DNA of 31,274 nt from JBNKHG01 sp050290225 (GTDB lineage: Bacteria; Pseudomonadota; Gammaproteobacteria; Pseudomonadales; Cellvibrionaceae). Below, piece by piece: positions 1-7,360 of this stretch (within the stretch, counting starts at the first letter, position 1; each line of letters begins with the position of its first letter). The notes below the pieces were generated by a model. It was not told where the DNA came from. It was given only the letters and a program-made list of their open reading frames with translations, and searched no databases. The stretch covers positions 1-31,274 of the forward strand of contig JBNKHG010000054.1 of assembly GCA_050290225.1 (NCBI GenBank). Reading direction: 5' to 3'. Position numbers and translations under genes: made by a program.

Positions 1-795
1 GAAGCCTTTATAGGAGGAGTCATTAAAGTCTTTTTCAACCAGGTCGGCGTTTGAGGCGGTTGCCTGGGAATAGTCGGCATCTGTCGGCAGGGTGGAATTG
101 ACATTCGGGTCCAGGCTGAAGGTGCCGGCCACGTTATCGATGTAACCGCCTTCTCTGGATCTATAAAGCACGCCGCGGATCGCAAGTCTGTCGGTGATTA
201 CCGGAAGATTGATCGCCACCTCCACTGCATTGCTATCCTCACCGTGTGCGGTACTGGCCAGGTTTGCATCAAACCGGGCTTCAAACTTATTCATCACGGG
301 CTTGTTAGTGATCAAGCGTACAGTGCCCGCCTGGGAGCTGGCGCCAAAAAGGGTTCCCTGCGGTCCAGGCAACACTTCGACTCTCTCGATATCGGCGATA
401 TAGACATCGAGGTTGCGTCCGGGGGAGGTGACGGGCTGCTCGTCGAGATATTGGGCCACATTGGGTGTCGTACCCTGGGCGCCGGAGAGCAGCACGGTGA
501 TGGCGTCGATGGACATGCCGCGGATGTAGACTTCCGACTGTCCGGGGCCGCGGCCGCCGGCGGTCACGTTGGGCAGGAAGCGGATGTAGTCGTCGAAGTT
601 GCTGACATTCAGGTCATCCAGTGTGTCGCCGTTGAGCGCCTGAACAGTGACGGGAATATCCTGTGCACTCGCGGACCTTTTGGTGGCGGTAACAATTACC
701 TCTTCGATGGGCGATCCGGTGGTTGGGGTTTCACTCATCGCACTTGCCGCCATTACGGCGATAATGGTGCTGCTCAGACTATTTTTTCTGTGCAT
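1..795 (-). CDS. TonB-dependent receptor, N-terminal part (gene runs off the window)
   Basis: Reading the minus strand from an ATG at 795 gives 265 uninterrupted codons to base 1, so the C-terminal barrel lies outside the window. The product would be an outer-membrane receptor energised by TonB/ExbBD. Residues 1-20 look like a signal peptide (MHRKNSLSSTIIAVMAASA). A TonB-box-like stretch (IEEVIVTATKR) follows near residues 30-40, then a plug domain with an IRGM motif and the typical V(L)PGPQGTLFG and GTVRLITNKP stretches. An AGGAA Shine-Dalgarno sits about 8 nt before the ATG. It lies 131 bp downstream of the BCCT gene on the same strand, separated by a repeated palindrome, so it may be co-transcribed or separately regulated. 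The substrate is unknown; import of a methylated amine or related compound is only a guess from location. Confidence 0.9.
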   Translation of the reverse strand, partial: MHRKNSLSSTIIAVMAASAMSETPTTGSPIEEVIVTATKRSASAQDIPVTVQALNGDTLDDLNVSNFDDYIRFLPNVTAGGRGPGQSEVYIRGMSIDAITVLLSGAQGTTPNVAQYLDEQPVTSPGRNLDVYIADIERVEVLPGPQGTLFGASSQAGTVRLITNKPVMNKFEARFDANLASTAHGEDSNAVEVAINLPVITDRLAIRGVLYRSREGGYIDNVAGTFSLDPNVNSTLPTDADYSQATASNADLVEKDFNDSSYKGF

Positions 796-875
796 GGAAA
801 AATTCCTGATCGCTAAAAAGCGCCCCTGAATAAAAACAATGCATCAAGAAAAGGGTAGCACATCAGCACCATTTA

Positions 876-934
876 GTGTCTTCGCAGACCTTGTTGTTAA
901 TCTGGTGTCTGCGCAGACACTGGTTGCTAATCAC
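876..934. repeat. Imperfect 29/30-nt direct repeat containing a palindrome, upstream of the TonB receptor
   Basis: Two adjacent copies begin GTGTCTTCGCAGAC (876) and GTGTCTGCGCAGAC (905), and both continue to a TTGnTAATC ending. The second copy contains a perfect 16-bp palindrome at 905-920 (GTGTCTGCGCAGACAC); in the first the palindrome is degraded. The spacing is close to three helical turns. It lies between the BCCT stop at 927 and the receptor start at 795, and overlaps the BCCT stop. It could be a double operator for the receptor gene or a stem-loop after the BCCT gene; no T-run supports a classical terminator. Confidence 0.6.
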
Positions 935-2576
935 TGGAAAACACGCCTTGCGCGCCGCTCAGTGAGCGGGCCTCTCTCGCGGGCTCCGGGTTGGGAACTG
1001 CAGCGAGTGGAGTGACCACCCTTTGCGCGTACTCCTGTCGTAACGCCTTGACCAGACCCCACATCATAACGACCATGACCAGAGAGAAGGGCAGGGCTGC
1101 GGTGATGGAGGCAGTTTGCAGCGCTTTGAGTCCACCGGCAAGCAGCAAAATTGCCGCCAGGGCACCCTCGCTTAAGCCCCATATAATTCTGTGAGACGTT
1201 GGCGGATCCTCGTCACCCATTGACAATATGGTTGTTATCACCAGGGTGCCGGAATCCGATGAGGTAATAAAGTAGCTGGCAATCAGCAGTGTGGCGACAA
1301 AGGCGGCGACGGTGCCCATCACGCCGGCTTCCAGTTTATCCAGTGTCACGTAAAGGGCGGAGGCCAAATCCGCATTAACCGCTTCCACTATGCCGGCCTG
1401 TCCTATCGCTGACACCAGTTCGCCGGCCTCGTTGCGGACCTGGTGGAAAAGCTCCAGATAAAGCGCGGTATTCCCGAACAGCGTTAACCAGATAAAACCC
1501 AGGATTGTCGGTACCAGCAAGACGCCAACAATGAATTCACGGACGGTACGGCCTTTGGAAATGCGGGCGATAAACATGCCCACAAACGGCGCCCAGGCTA
1601 TCCACCAGCCCCAGTAGAATGCCGTCCACCAGGTTTGCCAGTCGCTGCCCTTGTTAGCGTCGGTCCACATGCTAAGGGGAAGTACATGGCCCAGGTAGTC
1701 GCCGGTGTTCTGTACCAGGCTGCCGAGCAGATAGCGGGTCGGGCCGAAACAGAGCAGAAACATCAGGATTGCGACACTCAGCCACATGTTCGCTTCTGAG
1801 AGTAGCTTGACGCCGCGGCCCACACCCGACACTACAGAGAGAGTAGCGATCACGGTGATCACAGCGATCAGGATCAACTGGTTGCTGATGGATATTTCCA
1901 TACCTAATGTGTTGTTCAACCCGGTGTTCATCTGGGTTACCCCGAGCCCCAACGATGTGGCAACGCCGAAAATGGTGCCGAATACTGCCAATATATCCAC
2001 GGCATGCCCCAAGGGGCCATAGATATGCTTGCCAATCAATGGATAGAGCGCGGAACGGATGGTGAGTGGGAGTTTTTTTCGGTAGGAGAAAAAGGCAAGC
2101 GAAAGTCCCACAACCACGTAGATGGCCCAGGGGTGCAAACCCCAGTGGAAGTAGGTGATGCGCATCGCTACCTGCGCGGCTTCTGCTGTCAACCCCTGCT
2201 CGATAAATGGATTGCCCTGGAAATGGTGGATAGGTTCGCCAATGGACCAGAATACCAGGCCGATGCCCATGCCGGCGCTGAAGAGCATGGCGAACCAGGA
2301 GAAATTGCTATACTCGGGTCGCGAGTCGTCCTCACCGAGGCGAATATTGCCGTAGCGGCTGAAAGCCAACCAGATGCAGAAAAACAGAAACATGGCCACC
2401 AGACCGATGTAGTACCATTTCAGGTAGGAAAGAATCCAGTGCGAGGCGGAGGAGAAGAGTTCGCCCGTGGCTTTGGCAAAGAATGTGCCGCTCACCACAA
2501 ATAGAACGACAATCGCCATGGAGATGCAAGTGGCAACAGGATTCATACCTTTTAACGGGCCAGATTTCGAAATCAC
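927..2576 (-). CDS. BCCT-family betaine/choline/carnitine transporter
   Basis: The 549-residue inner-membrane protein has the usual 12 hydrophobic segments of BCCT carriers, which take up quaternary ammonium compounds with Na+ or H+. Visible family marks are AGMGIGLVFWSIGEP (about residues 101-115), the tryptophan-rich WWTAFYWGWWIAWAPF (315-330) and TSSDSGTLV in the later part. Both termini are short, without the long C-terminal osmosensing tail of BetP, which fits a nutrient uptake role better than osmotic activation. The start is a GTG at 2576 preceded by AGGAGG about 11 nt upstream; an ATG ten codons later lacks a comparable site. Its position beside a GbdR-like regulator and the gbc genes makes glycine betaine the most likely substrate. 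Choline or carnitine cannot be excluded by sequence alone. Confidence 0.93.
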   Translation of the reverse strand: MISKSGPLKGMNPVATCISMAIVVLFVVSGTFFAKATGELFSSASHWILSYLKWYYIGLVAMFLFFCIWLAFSRYGNIRLGEDDSRPEYSNFSWFAMLFSAGMGIGLVFWSIGEPIHHFQGNPFIEQGLTAEAAQVAMRITYFHWGLHPWAIYVVVGLSLAFFSYRKKLPLTIRSALYPLIGKHIYGPLGHAVDILAVFGTIFGVATSLGLGVTQMNTGLNNTLGMEISISNQLILIAVITVIATLSVVSGVGRGVKLLSEANMWLSVAILMFLLCFGPTRYLLGSLVQNTGDYLGHVLPLSMWTDANKGSDWQTWWTAFYWGWWIAWAPFVGMFIARISKGRTVREFIVGVLLVPTILGFIWLTLFGNTALYLELFHQVRNEAGELVSAIGQAGIVEAVNADLASALYVTLDKLEAGVMGTVAAFVATLLIASYFITSSDSGTLVITTILSMGDEDPPTSHRIIWGLSEGALAAILLLAGGLKALQTASITAALPFSLVMVVMMWGLVKALRQEYAQRVVTPLAAVPNPEPAREARSLSGAQGVFSSD

Positions 2577-2705
2577 GGTGAAGGCTTCCTCCTGTATTTA
2601 TTATCGAGGTTCAAAAAACACTATACGCTTCCATTATAGGGAGACTTGTCCAGAAACGACATTTACATGGCTTTCCCGACGACATTGGAAATGACATGGC
2701 GAAGA

Positions 2706-2735
2706 GAGGCTGGGGTAAGGGAGGCTGGAGTAAGA
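2706..2735. repeat. 15-nt tandem duplication upstream of the BCCT gene
   Basis: GAGGCTGGGGTAAGG (2706-2720) is followed directly by GAGGCTGGAGTAAGA (2721-2735), 13 of 15 identical. It ends against the palindrome at 2735-2746. It lies about 130-160 bp before the BCCT start codon. Confidence 0.75.
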
Positions 2736-2746
2736 ACGACGTCGTT
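2735..2746. promoter_or_regulatory. Perfect 12-bp palindrome, candidate operator
   Basis: AACGACGTCGTT is exactly self-complementary and lies 159 bp upstream of the BCCT start codon. Dyads of this kind are typical of dimeric repressors, but no cognate regulator is identified. It could occur by chance in a region this size, so the call is tentative. Confidence 0.3.
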
Positions 2747-2878
2747 TGATGTGAAAGGGCGTTGTAAAGGTTGTGCTCGATGGATGATCCTGGAGAATGT
2801 AGAACCGGAGGCCTAACCGTACCGATACCGGTTTAAAGTCAGTGATGGTGTCGGCGCGGTTAAAAACATATTGCATGA

Positions 2879-3859
2879 TCAGTGCAGCGCGCGGCGCTCT
2901 TCCCTTGGAGGTTTGCCATACTGTTCACTGTAACATTTACTGAAGTGGGGGGCGGTGGCAAAGCCACAGCTGATGGCGATATCCACGATCGGCATACTGG
3001 TCTGCAGCAGCAACAATCGTGCACGGTTAAGGCGTAGCCCCAAATAGTAGCGCGATGGCGCACAGTCCAGGTATTTGTGAAACAGCCGCTCCAGTTGGCG
3101 GCGTGAAATGCCGACATACTCCGCCACTTCATCGAGACTCAACGGCTCCTCGATATTGGCTTCCATCAGGGACACGGCCTCCACCAGCTTGGGTTGGCTG
3201 GTACCGATCAGGTACTGCAACGGTGCACGCTGGGTATCCTTTTCTGTACGCACCCTTTCACAGGCAAACTGCTCAGAGATCTCCTGTACCAACTGATGAC
3301 CGTGGAGGTTGACGACAAGATTGAGCATCAGGTCAATTGAGCTGACGCCGCCGGAGCAGGTATAGCGGTCGCGGTCTATCACAAACACGCTCGATGATAT
3401 TTGCAGTTTGGGAAACTGTTCGCGCAGGCTGTTGACGTTTTCCCAGTGAATGGTGCAACGATAGCCTTCGAGTACTCCCGCTGCTGCGAGCAGATAGGTG
3501 CCGGTGCACATGGCGCCGAGGGGAATATGCTTTTTGGCGAAACAGCGAATTGTGTCCAGCACCTCTTTGTTGCACTGCTTTTCAATGTGGTAACCGCCGC
3601 AGACAAAAAGCATGTCCAGGGGGGCGATGCTGTGAACCGCTCCGTTGGGTTTGAGTTCCAGTCCGTCACTGGAGAAGACGGGACGTCCATCCATCGTCAG
3701 GGTGGTCCAGCGATAAAGTTCTCGTCCACTTTGACGATTTGCCATACGTAGTACTGCGACAGCGTTGGCGAAAGTGATCATGGTGTAATTTGGCATCAGC
3801 AAAAAGCCGATATGCACTAAACGATCATTAACGATGGGCGATATTGGAACATTAGACAT
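2879..3859 (-). CDS. gbdR: GbdR-like AraC-family regulator with DJ-1/PfpI-like sensor domain
   Basis: The 326-residue protein has a class-I-glutamine-amidotransferase-like (DJ-1/PfpI) domain over about residues 15-190 and an AraC-type double helix-turn-helix from about 240 to 320 (LSLDEVAEYVGISRRQLERL, then DIAISCGFATAPHFSK). This is the GlxA-like architecture of Pseudomonas GbdR, which activates betaine and dimethylglycine catabolism in response to those compounds. The nucleophile-elbow position is GAMCTG (115-120, Cys118); in regulators the domain senses ligand rather than acting as an enzyme. The ATG at 3859 has an AAGG about 10 nt upstream. Its location next to gbcA and the transporter supports the name, although the same fold also occurs in carnitine and choline regulators (CdhR-like). 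Its target genes are inferred, not shown. Confidence 0.8.
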   Translation of the reverse strand: MSNVPISPIVNDRLVHIGFLLMPNYTMITFANAVAVLRMANRQSGRELYRWTTLTMDGRPVFSSDGLELKPNGAVHSIAPLDMLFVCGGYHIEKQCNKEVLDTIRCFAKKHIPLGAMCTGTYLLAAAGVLEGYRCTIHWENVNSLREQFPKLQISSSVFVIDRDRYTCSGGVSSIDLMLNLVVNLHGHQLVQEISEQFACERVRTEKDTQRAPLQYLIGTSQPKLVEAVSLMEANIEEPLSLDEVAEYVGISRRQLERLFHKYLDCAPSRYYLGLRLNRARLLLLQTSMPIVDIAISCGFATAPHFSKCYSEQYGKPPREERRALH

Positions 3860-3980
3860 TGGCGATGACCTTGAGCTCTCTGTTTCCGACGTTCCGGTGT
3901 CTATACGGCCGAGTCCCTGTTTTTTATTTTTCTTTGTATGGCGGGAGGAGAAATATTAGCTGGTTTATCTATTGCGCAAT

Positions 3981-4008
3981 GCAAAACACAATAAGCAAAA
4001 CACAATAA
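3981..4008. repeat. Perfect 14-nt tandem duplication upstream of gbdR
   Basis: GCAAAACACAATAA occurs at 3981-3994 and again at 3995-4008 without a mismatch. It lies about 120-150 bp upstream of the gbdR start codon, immediately beside the palindrome ATTGCGCAAT at 3971-3980. It may space or duplicate a regulator site. Confidence 0.85.
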
Positions 4009-4248
4009 AAATATTATTTAATTAGATTTAAATGTTATAACCAGGCCAACATTTTCCGCGCTGTATATTTGCTGGTCGCTCTTGAAAATTCCTTGTATTA
4101 CGCGACCGTACACATCACATACTCAAATCAAAATCTATCTTTTTACCTCCATCCGGCATTTAGAAATTGCGACAATTACTGTTCTGCTACTGCCTGACGG
4201 TAACCTGTTTAAAGATATGGGCCGGTCTTTTGCGGATTTTCCGGCCAC

Positions 4249-4261
4249 AATGTCAGACATT
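4249..4261. promoter_or_regulatory. 13-nt dyad, candidate regulator site
   Basis: AATGTC-A-GACATT is a perfect inverted repeat with a one-base centre. It lies about 390 bp upstream of gbdR and about 210 bp beyond the gbcA stop. No matching transcription factor is known to me; it is recorded as a candidate only. Confidence 0.25.
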
Positions 4262-4401
4262 TTCCTACTAAATCGTCTCTATTTCCGGTGTTACAACGCT
4301 AAAATCGAGTTACAGAAAAATTTAATAATCTATAACGCATAACCGGGTCGAAATGACCCCTTAAATAATGCAGGTATAGATACTAAGCCAAATTTTGTGC
4401 A

Positions 4402-4438
4402 GATTGCAAATGGAAACCGGTGGAGACCATTTGCAATC
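4402..4438 (-). terminator. 12-bp perfect inverted repeat downstream of gbcA, terminator-like
   Basis: GATTGCAAATGG (4402-4413) pairs perfectly with CCATTTGCAATC (4427-4438) across a 13-nt spacer, 34 bp past the gbcA stop codon. In the gbcA transcript it would form a 12-bp stem-loop. There is no clean U-run after the stem, so it may end transcription inefficiently, protect the 3' end, or be a protein-binding dyad. Confidence 0.5.
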
Positions 4439-4471
4439 GTTCAGTCATAAATACAGGTAGTGAATTCCCGC

Positions 4472-5749
4472 TTAATCTACCATTTTCAGTACTGGCTTGC
4501 CGTCGCCTGCGAGGTTGTCCAACATTGTCTCGCTGTACCAGTTCAGGAAATTGATAACGCCGAATTCATAGGTCTCAGAGTAGGGGCCCGGCTGATAGGC
4601 AATGGAGTTGATCCCCAACTGGTTGTCCTCGGCCAGTTTGCGGTCCTGGGCGTTGGTGGCATCCCAGACTTTGCGTAACTCGTCCGGGTGGTAGTCGACA
4701 CCTTCGACGGCGTCTTTGTGCACCAGCCACTTGGTGGTCACCAGTGTCTCCTCCGGCCCCAGGGGCAGCACCCGAAAGGCGATCAGGTGGTCGCCCAAGG
4801 CGTGGTTCCAGGAGTTGGGCAGGTGCAGCAGATGCAGGGAGCCCAGATCCGGGTTGTTGATGCGGCCCATCAACTTTTTGCAGCCCTGGCTGCCGTCCAT
4901 GGTCATGGAAACGGCGCCCTCTTTGATGGGGATACGATCCATGCGGTTACGATAACCGTGGGAGACGTGTTTGTAGGGGATATTGTCTCTCTCCCATTCG
5001 GCGTTCATTCGGGCTGTCCGCTGTTTGAACTCCTCCGGGGCCCGGGGGTCGGTACTGTCGTCCCATTCAACCAGAGAGTTCAGCAGCTCCGGGTGGGAGC
5101 CGGCGCAGTGGTAGCATTCCCGATTGTTTTCCATCACCAGCTTCCAGTTGGCCTTCTCGATGATATGGCTCTCCACTGCCACCTTGGCGTTGGTGAGATC
5201 ATGGGGTTCCAGGTGGGTCTCAAGGTCCCGCAGGAATCCGTCGATCTCCGGGGGCTGATCGGAAAGGGAGATGAAGATATAGCCGCCGGCGTGCTTCAGG
5301 GCCACCTCTTTCAGGGCGAATTTCGACATGTCAAAATCCTTGCCCATTTCAGTGCCCGCGTAGATCAAGCTGCCGTCCAGCTCATAGGTCCACTGGTGGT
5401 AGGGACACACCAGCTTTGCCGTCTTGCCCCGGTGCGTCAGGCACACCTTGGAACCCCGGTGGCGGCAGACATTGTGAAAGGCGCGTACCTCACCGCGCTG
5501 GTCGCGCACTACCACGATCGGGTTTTGGCCGATCTCGAGGGTAAAGAAATCGCCCTGCTCCGGGATTTCGCAGGTCAGGCCGGCGAACAGCCATTCCTTG
5601 AGAAAGATCTCCTCCATATCGATCTGGAAAAGTTCGGGGTCGTTGTAGAACGGTTGCGGCAGCGAATAGTTGCGGTTGCGCTCTGTCAGCATGCGGATGA
5701 CGTCCTCGCGGGACACTCCTGCCCTGTCGCGTTTAATAATGTCTGTCAT
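4472..5749 (-). CDS. gbcA: Glycine betaine monooxygenase, Rieske oxygenase subunit GbcA
   Basis: This Rieske non-heme iron oxygenase subunit N-demethylates glycine betaine to dimethylglycine, releasing formaldehyde, with electrons from GbcB. The 425 residues show the [2Fe-2S] Rieske ligands C95-x-H97 and C115-x2-H118 (CRHRGSK..., CPYHQWTY). They also show the mononuclear iron motif NNRECYHCAGSHPEL, with His214 and His219 as likely ligands, and a full-length catalytic domain. A strong AGGGAGGAG lies about 8 nt before the ATG. The gene is divergent from gbcB across about 420 bp, the same arrangement as in Pseudomonas aeruginosa. A pair of direct repeats upstream is a candidate GbdR site. Other Rieske enzymes (stachydrine or carnitine oxygenases) look similar, but the partner and pathway genes make betaine by far the best call. 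Confidence 0.93.
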   Translation of the reverse strand: MTDIIKRDRAGVSREDVIRMLTERNRNYSLPQPFYNDPELFQIDMEEIFLKEWLFAGLTCEIPEQGDFFTLEIGQNPIVVVRDQRGEVRAFHNVCRHRGSKVCLTHRGKTAKLVCPYHQWTYELDGSLIYAGTEMGKDFDMSKFALKEVALKHAGGYIFISLSDQPPEIDGFLRDLETHLEPHDLTNAKVAVESHIIEKANWKLVMENNRECYHCAGSHPELLNSLVEWDDSTDPRAPEEFKQRTARMNAEWERDNIPYKHVSHGYRNRMDRIPIKEGAVSMTMDGSQGCKKLMGRINNPDLGSLHLLHLPNSWNHALGDHLIAFRVLPLGPEETLVTTKWLVHKDAVEGVDYHPDELRKVWDATNAQDRKLAEDNQLGINSIAYQPGPYSETYEFGVINFLNWYSETMLDNLAGDGKPVLKMVD

Positions 5750-6167
5750 TGATTGGCTCCTCCCTAGGCATGGTGATAGGGGTTGTTGTGTTTGGTTAAC
5801 GTAGATCTATGTCAAGAAGGTGACAATAAAACGTCAAGACGTCGCTTGATTCGGCTCTTTGATGCCATTGTGCATCAGGGGTATTCGCCGGAATTACTCA
5901 AATGCGACGCCTCATCTATTGGTTTGCGACAGCGCTTATACCGGCGCCCTATGATGGCGCAACGATAGGATCAGACCGGCGCGCGGCTTATCAACCGGGC
6001 TCCAATCCCGGGCTTGAAGTGTGTTTCAACAAAGTGTGTCCACAAAGATAATTCGATGTCGCTCCCAGTTAAATGATCCCAAAAACGCTCGTGCACAATG
6101 AGCGCATACTTTGAGATTCGAGTCTTAAAACAGAAATTGTTGAACAGTCGTTACTGTGAGGAAGTCA
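5750..6167. promoter_or_regulatory. Divergent gbcA-gbcB control region
   Basis: The region has no credible gene; a 61-codon frame at 5783-5968 resembles nothing. It must hold the promoters of both genes. Toward gbcA it has two direct repeats GTCAAGAnG at 5811 and 5833, 22 bp apart. The one nearer gbcA reads TTGACA on the minus strand, a good -35 hexamer without a good -10 after it. Toward gbcB there is a small hairpin ACAGT-CGTT-ACTGT (6144-6157) just before the ribosome binding site, and a weak 15-nt direct repeat around 6017-6046. The picture fits activator-dependent promoters. Confidence 0.5.
5811..5841. promoter_or_regulatory. Paired direct repeats 22 bp apart, candidate GbdR site before gbcA
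   Basis: GTCAAGAAG (5811-5819) and GTCAAGACG (5833-5841) share the pattern GTCAAGAnG in the same orientation, two helical turns apart. AraC-family activators typically bind such tandem half-sites with a spacing near 21 bp. The copy nearer gbcA overlaps a TTGACA -35-like hexamer on the minus strand, as expected for an activator contacting RNA polymerase. Assignment to GbdR is inference. Confidence 0.4.
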
Positions 6168-7271
6168 ATGAGCACCGCCTTTCTGAATCCGATCAACACT
6201 CAGACCTGGACCAACGGTCGCCATGTGGTGCGCTGTGTCAAGGTGATACAGGAAACCCAGGACGTTTGCACTTTCTGCTTTATGGCTGAAACACCGGTGA
6301 TGTTCTTCTTCAAGCCGGGCCAGTTCGTAACGCTGGAGCTGATGATCGACGGCAAGCAGGTGATGCGCAGTTACACCATCTCCTCCTCGCCCTCGGTACC
6401 CTACAGTTTTTCCATCAGTGTCAAACGGGTTCCCTCTGGCGTGGTCTCGAACTGGATCCACGACAATATGAAAGAGGGCGACGAGATCGCGGTGCACGGT
6501 CCGGTCGGCAACTTTAACTGCATCGACTATCCATCGGACAAGGTGTTGCTGCTTTCCGGTGGCGTGGGTATCACCCCAGTCATGTCCATGGCCCGTTGGT
6601 GGTTCGACACCAACATCGATGTGGATATGGCATTCATTCACAGTGCGCGATCGCCGAAAGACATTATTTACCGTCGCGAACTGGAGTATATGGATTCCCG
6701 CATCCCGAACTTCAATCTCTCCATCATCTGCGAAGGCTACGATATTGGCGAGACCTGGAGCGGCTATACCGGTTATCTCGATGAAGCGATGCTGAGCCTG
6801 ATCGCGCCGGACTATATGGAACGGGAAGTATTCTGTTGTGGCCCGGCGCCCTATATGGAAGCGGTGAAGGCGTTGCTACTGCGCAACGGCTATCCTATGG
6901 AACGCTATCACGACGAGAGTTTCGGCAGTACGCCTTCCGAAGTGATGGACGACGCCGTGGTGCTGGCCGAACAGGCCCACCACAAAGAGGAGAGCCTCGA
7001 CCTTGCCGAACAGCTCTGGGTGGAGTTCAGCAAAACCGGTAAAAATGTGCGGATTCACCCCGGCGAAACCGTCCACGAAGCTGCCGCCAAGGTTGGGCTG
7101 CATATTCCCAAGGCCTGTGGCATGGGCATCTGCGGTACCTGCAAGGTGCTGAAAACCGCGGGCGACGTGGCGATGGATCACAATGGCGGCATCACCGATG
7201 CCGATGTGGAGGCCGGCTACATTCTCAGTTGTTGCAGTGTGCCGAAGGGCGATGTCTCGGTGGCATACTGA
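6168..7271 (+). CDS. gbcB: Glycine betaine monooxygenase, ferredoxin reductase subunit GbcB
   Basis: GbcB passes electrons from NAD(P)H through FAD and a [2Fe-2S] centre to the GbcA oxygenase. The 367-residue protein has a flavin-binding RSYT motif (67-70), a nucleotide-binding GGVGITP (131-137) and CGP (224-226) in the reductase part. A C-terminal plant-type ferredoxin domain has ligands C317, C322 and C325 (CGMGICGTC) and a fourth at C355 or C356. The frame can be extended to a GTG at 6156. The ATG at 6168 is preferred because GAGGA lies 5 nt before it and the family usually begins near MSxxFLNP. It is followed by a strong hairpin terminator. Confidence 0.93.
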   Translation: MSTAFLNPINTQTWTNGRHVVRCVKVIQETQDVCTFCFMAETPVMFFFKPGQFVTLELMIDGKQVMRSYTISSSPSVPYSFSISVKRVPSGVVSNWIHDNMKEGDEIAVHGPVGNFNCIDYPSDKVLLLSGGVGITPVMSMARWWFDTNIDVDMAFIHSARSPKDIIYRRELEYMDSRIPNFNLSIICEGYDIGETWSGYTGYLDEAMLSLIAPDYMEREVFCCGPAPYMEAVKALLLRNGYPMERYHDESFGSTPSEVMDDAVVLAEQAHHKEESLDLAEQLWVEFSKTGKNVRIHPGETVHEAAAKVGLHIPKACGMGICGTCKVLKTAGDVAMDHNGGITDADVEAGYILSCCSVPKGDVSVAY

Positions 7272-7309
7272 TCGATCTATCTCTGTCCCACTAATCTCTG
7301 CAAGTCCTC

Positions 7310-7331
7310 GCCGGCTTCGGCCGGCTTTTTT
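7310..7331 (+). terminator. Intrinsic terminator after gbcB, only 29 nt before glyA
   Basis: GCCGGC and GCCGGC form a 6-bp stem closed over a TTCG tetraloop (7310-7325) and are followed by six T residues (7326-7331). This is a classical Rho-independent terminator. The glyA start codon follows 29 nt after the T-run, leaving no room for a separate promoter that does not overlap the hairpin. glyA and the genes beyond may therefore depend partly on readthrough. Confidence 0.85.
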
Positions 7332-7360
7332 AAACAATTATTCATTGGGAGAGCAAAGCG

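Larger units (their letters stand above)
2577..2878. other. Intergenic region between the BCCT gene and the AraC-type regulator
   Basis: About 300 bp without a credible gene. It holds the BCCT ribosome binding site, a 15-nt tandem duplication (2706-2735) and a perfect 12-bp palindrome (AACGACGTCGTT, 2735-2746). ACATGGC is repeated at 2665-2671 and 2694-2700, 29 bp apart. These are candidate binding sites for control of the transporter, but none matches a site I can name. Confidence 0.5.
3860..4471. other. AT-rich 612-bp intergenic region between gbdR and gbcA
   Basis: I see no convincing gene here; an 86-codon frame at 4082-4342 starts with TTG and resembles nothing. The region holds a 10-bp palindrome (ATTGCGCAAT, 3971-3980), a perfect 14-nt duplication (3981-4008), a GGCCGG/CCGGCC inverted repeat (4220-4246), a 13-nt dyad (AATGTCAGACATT, 4249-4261) and a 12-bp perfect inverted repeat after gbcA (4402-4438). 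The unusual length and AT richness fit a promoter region for gbdR on the minus strand, or a small RNA, but no promoter can be fixed by eye. Confidence 0.5.

Noticed and set aside
4082..4342. An 86-codon plus-strand frame in the AT-rich gap upstream of gbdR
   Set aside because: TTG start, no ribosome binding site, no recognisable motif and no partner gene in that direction.
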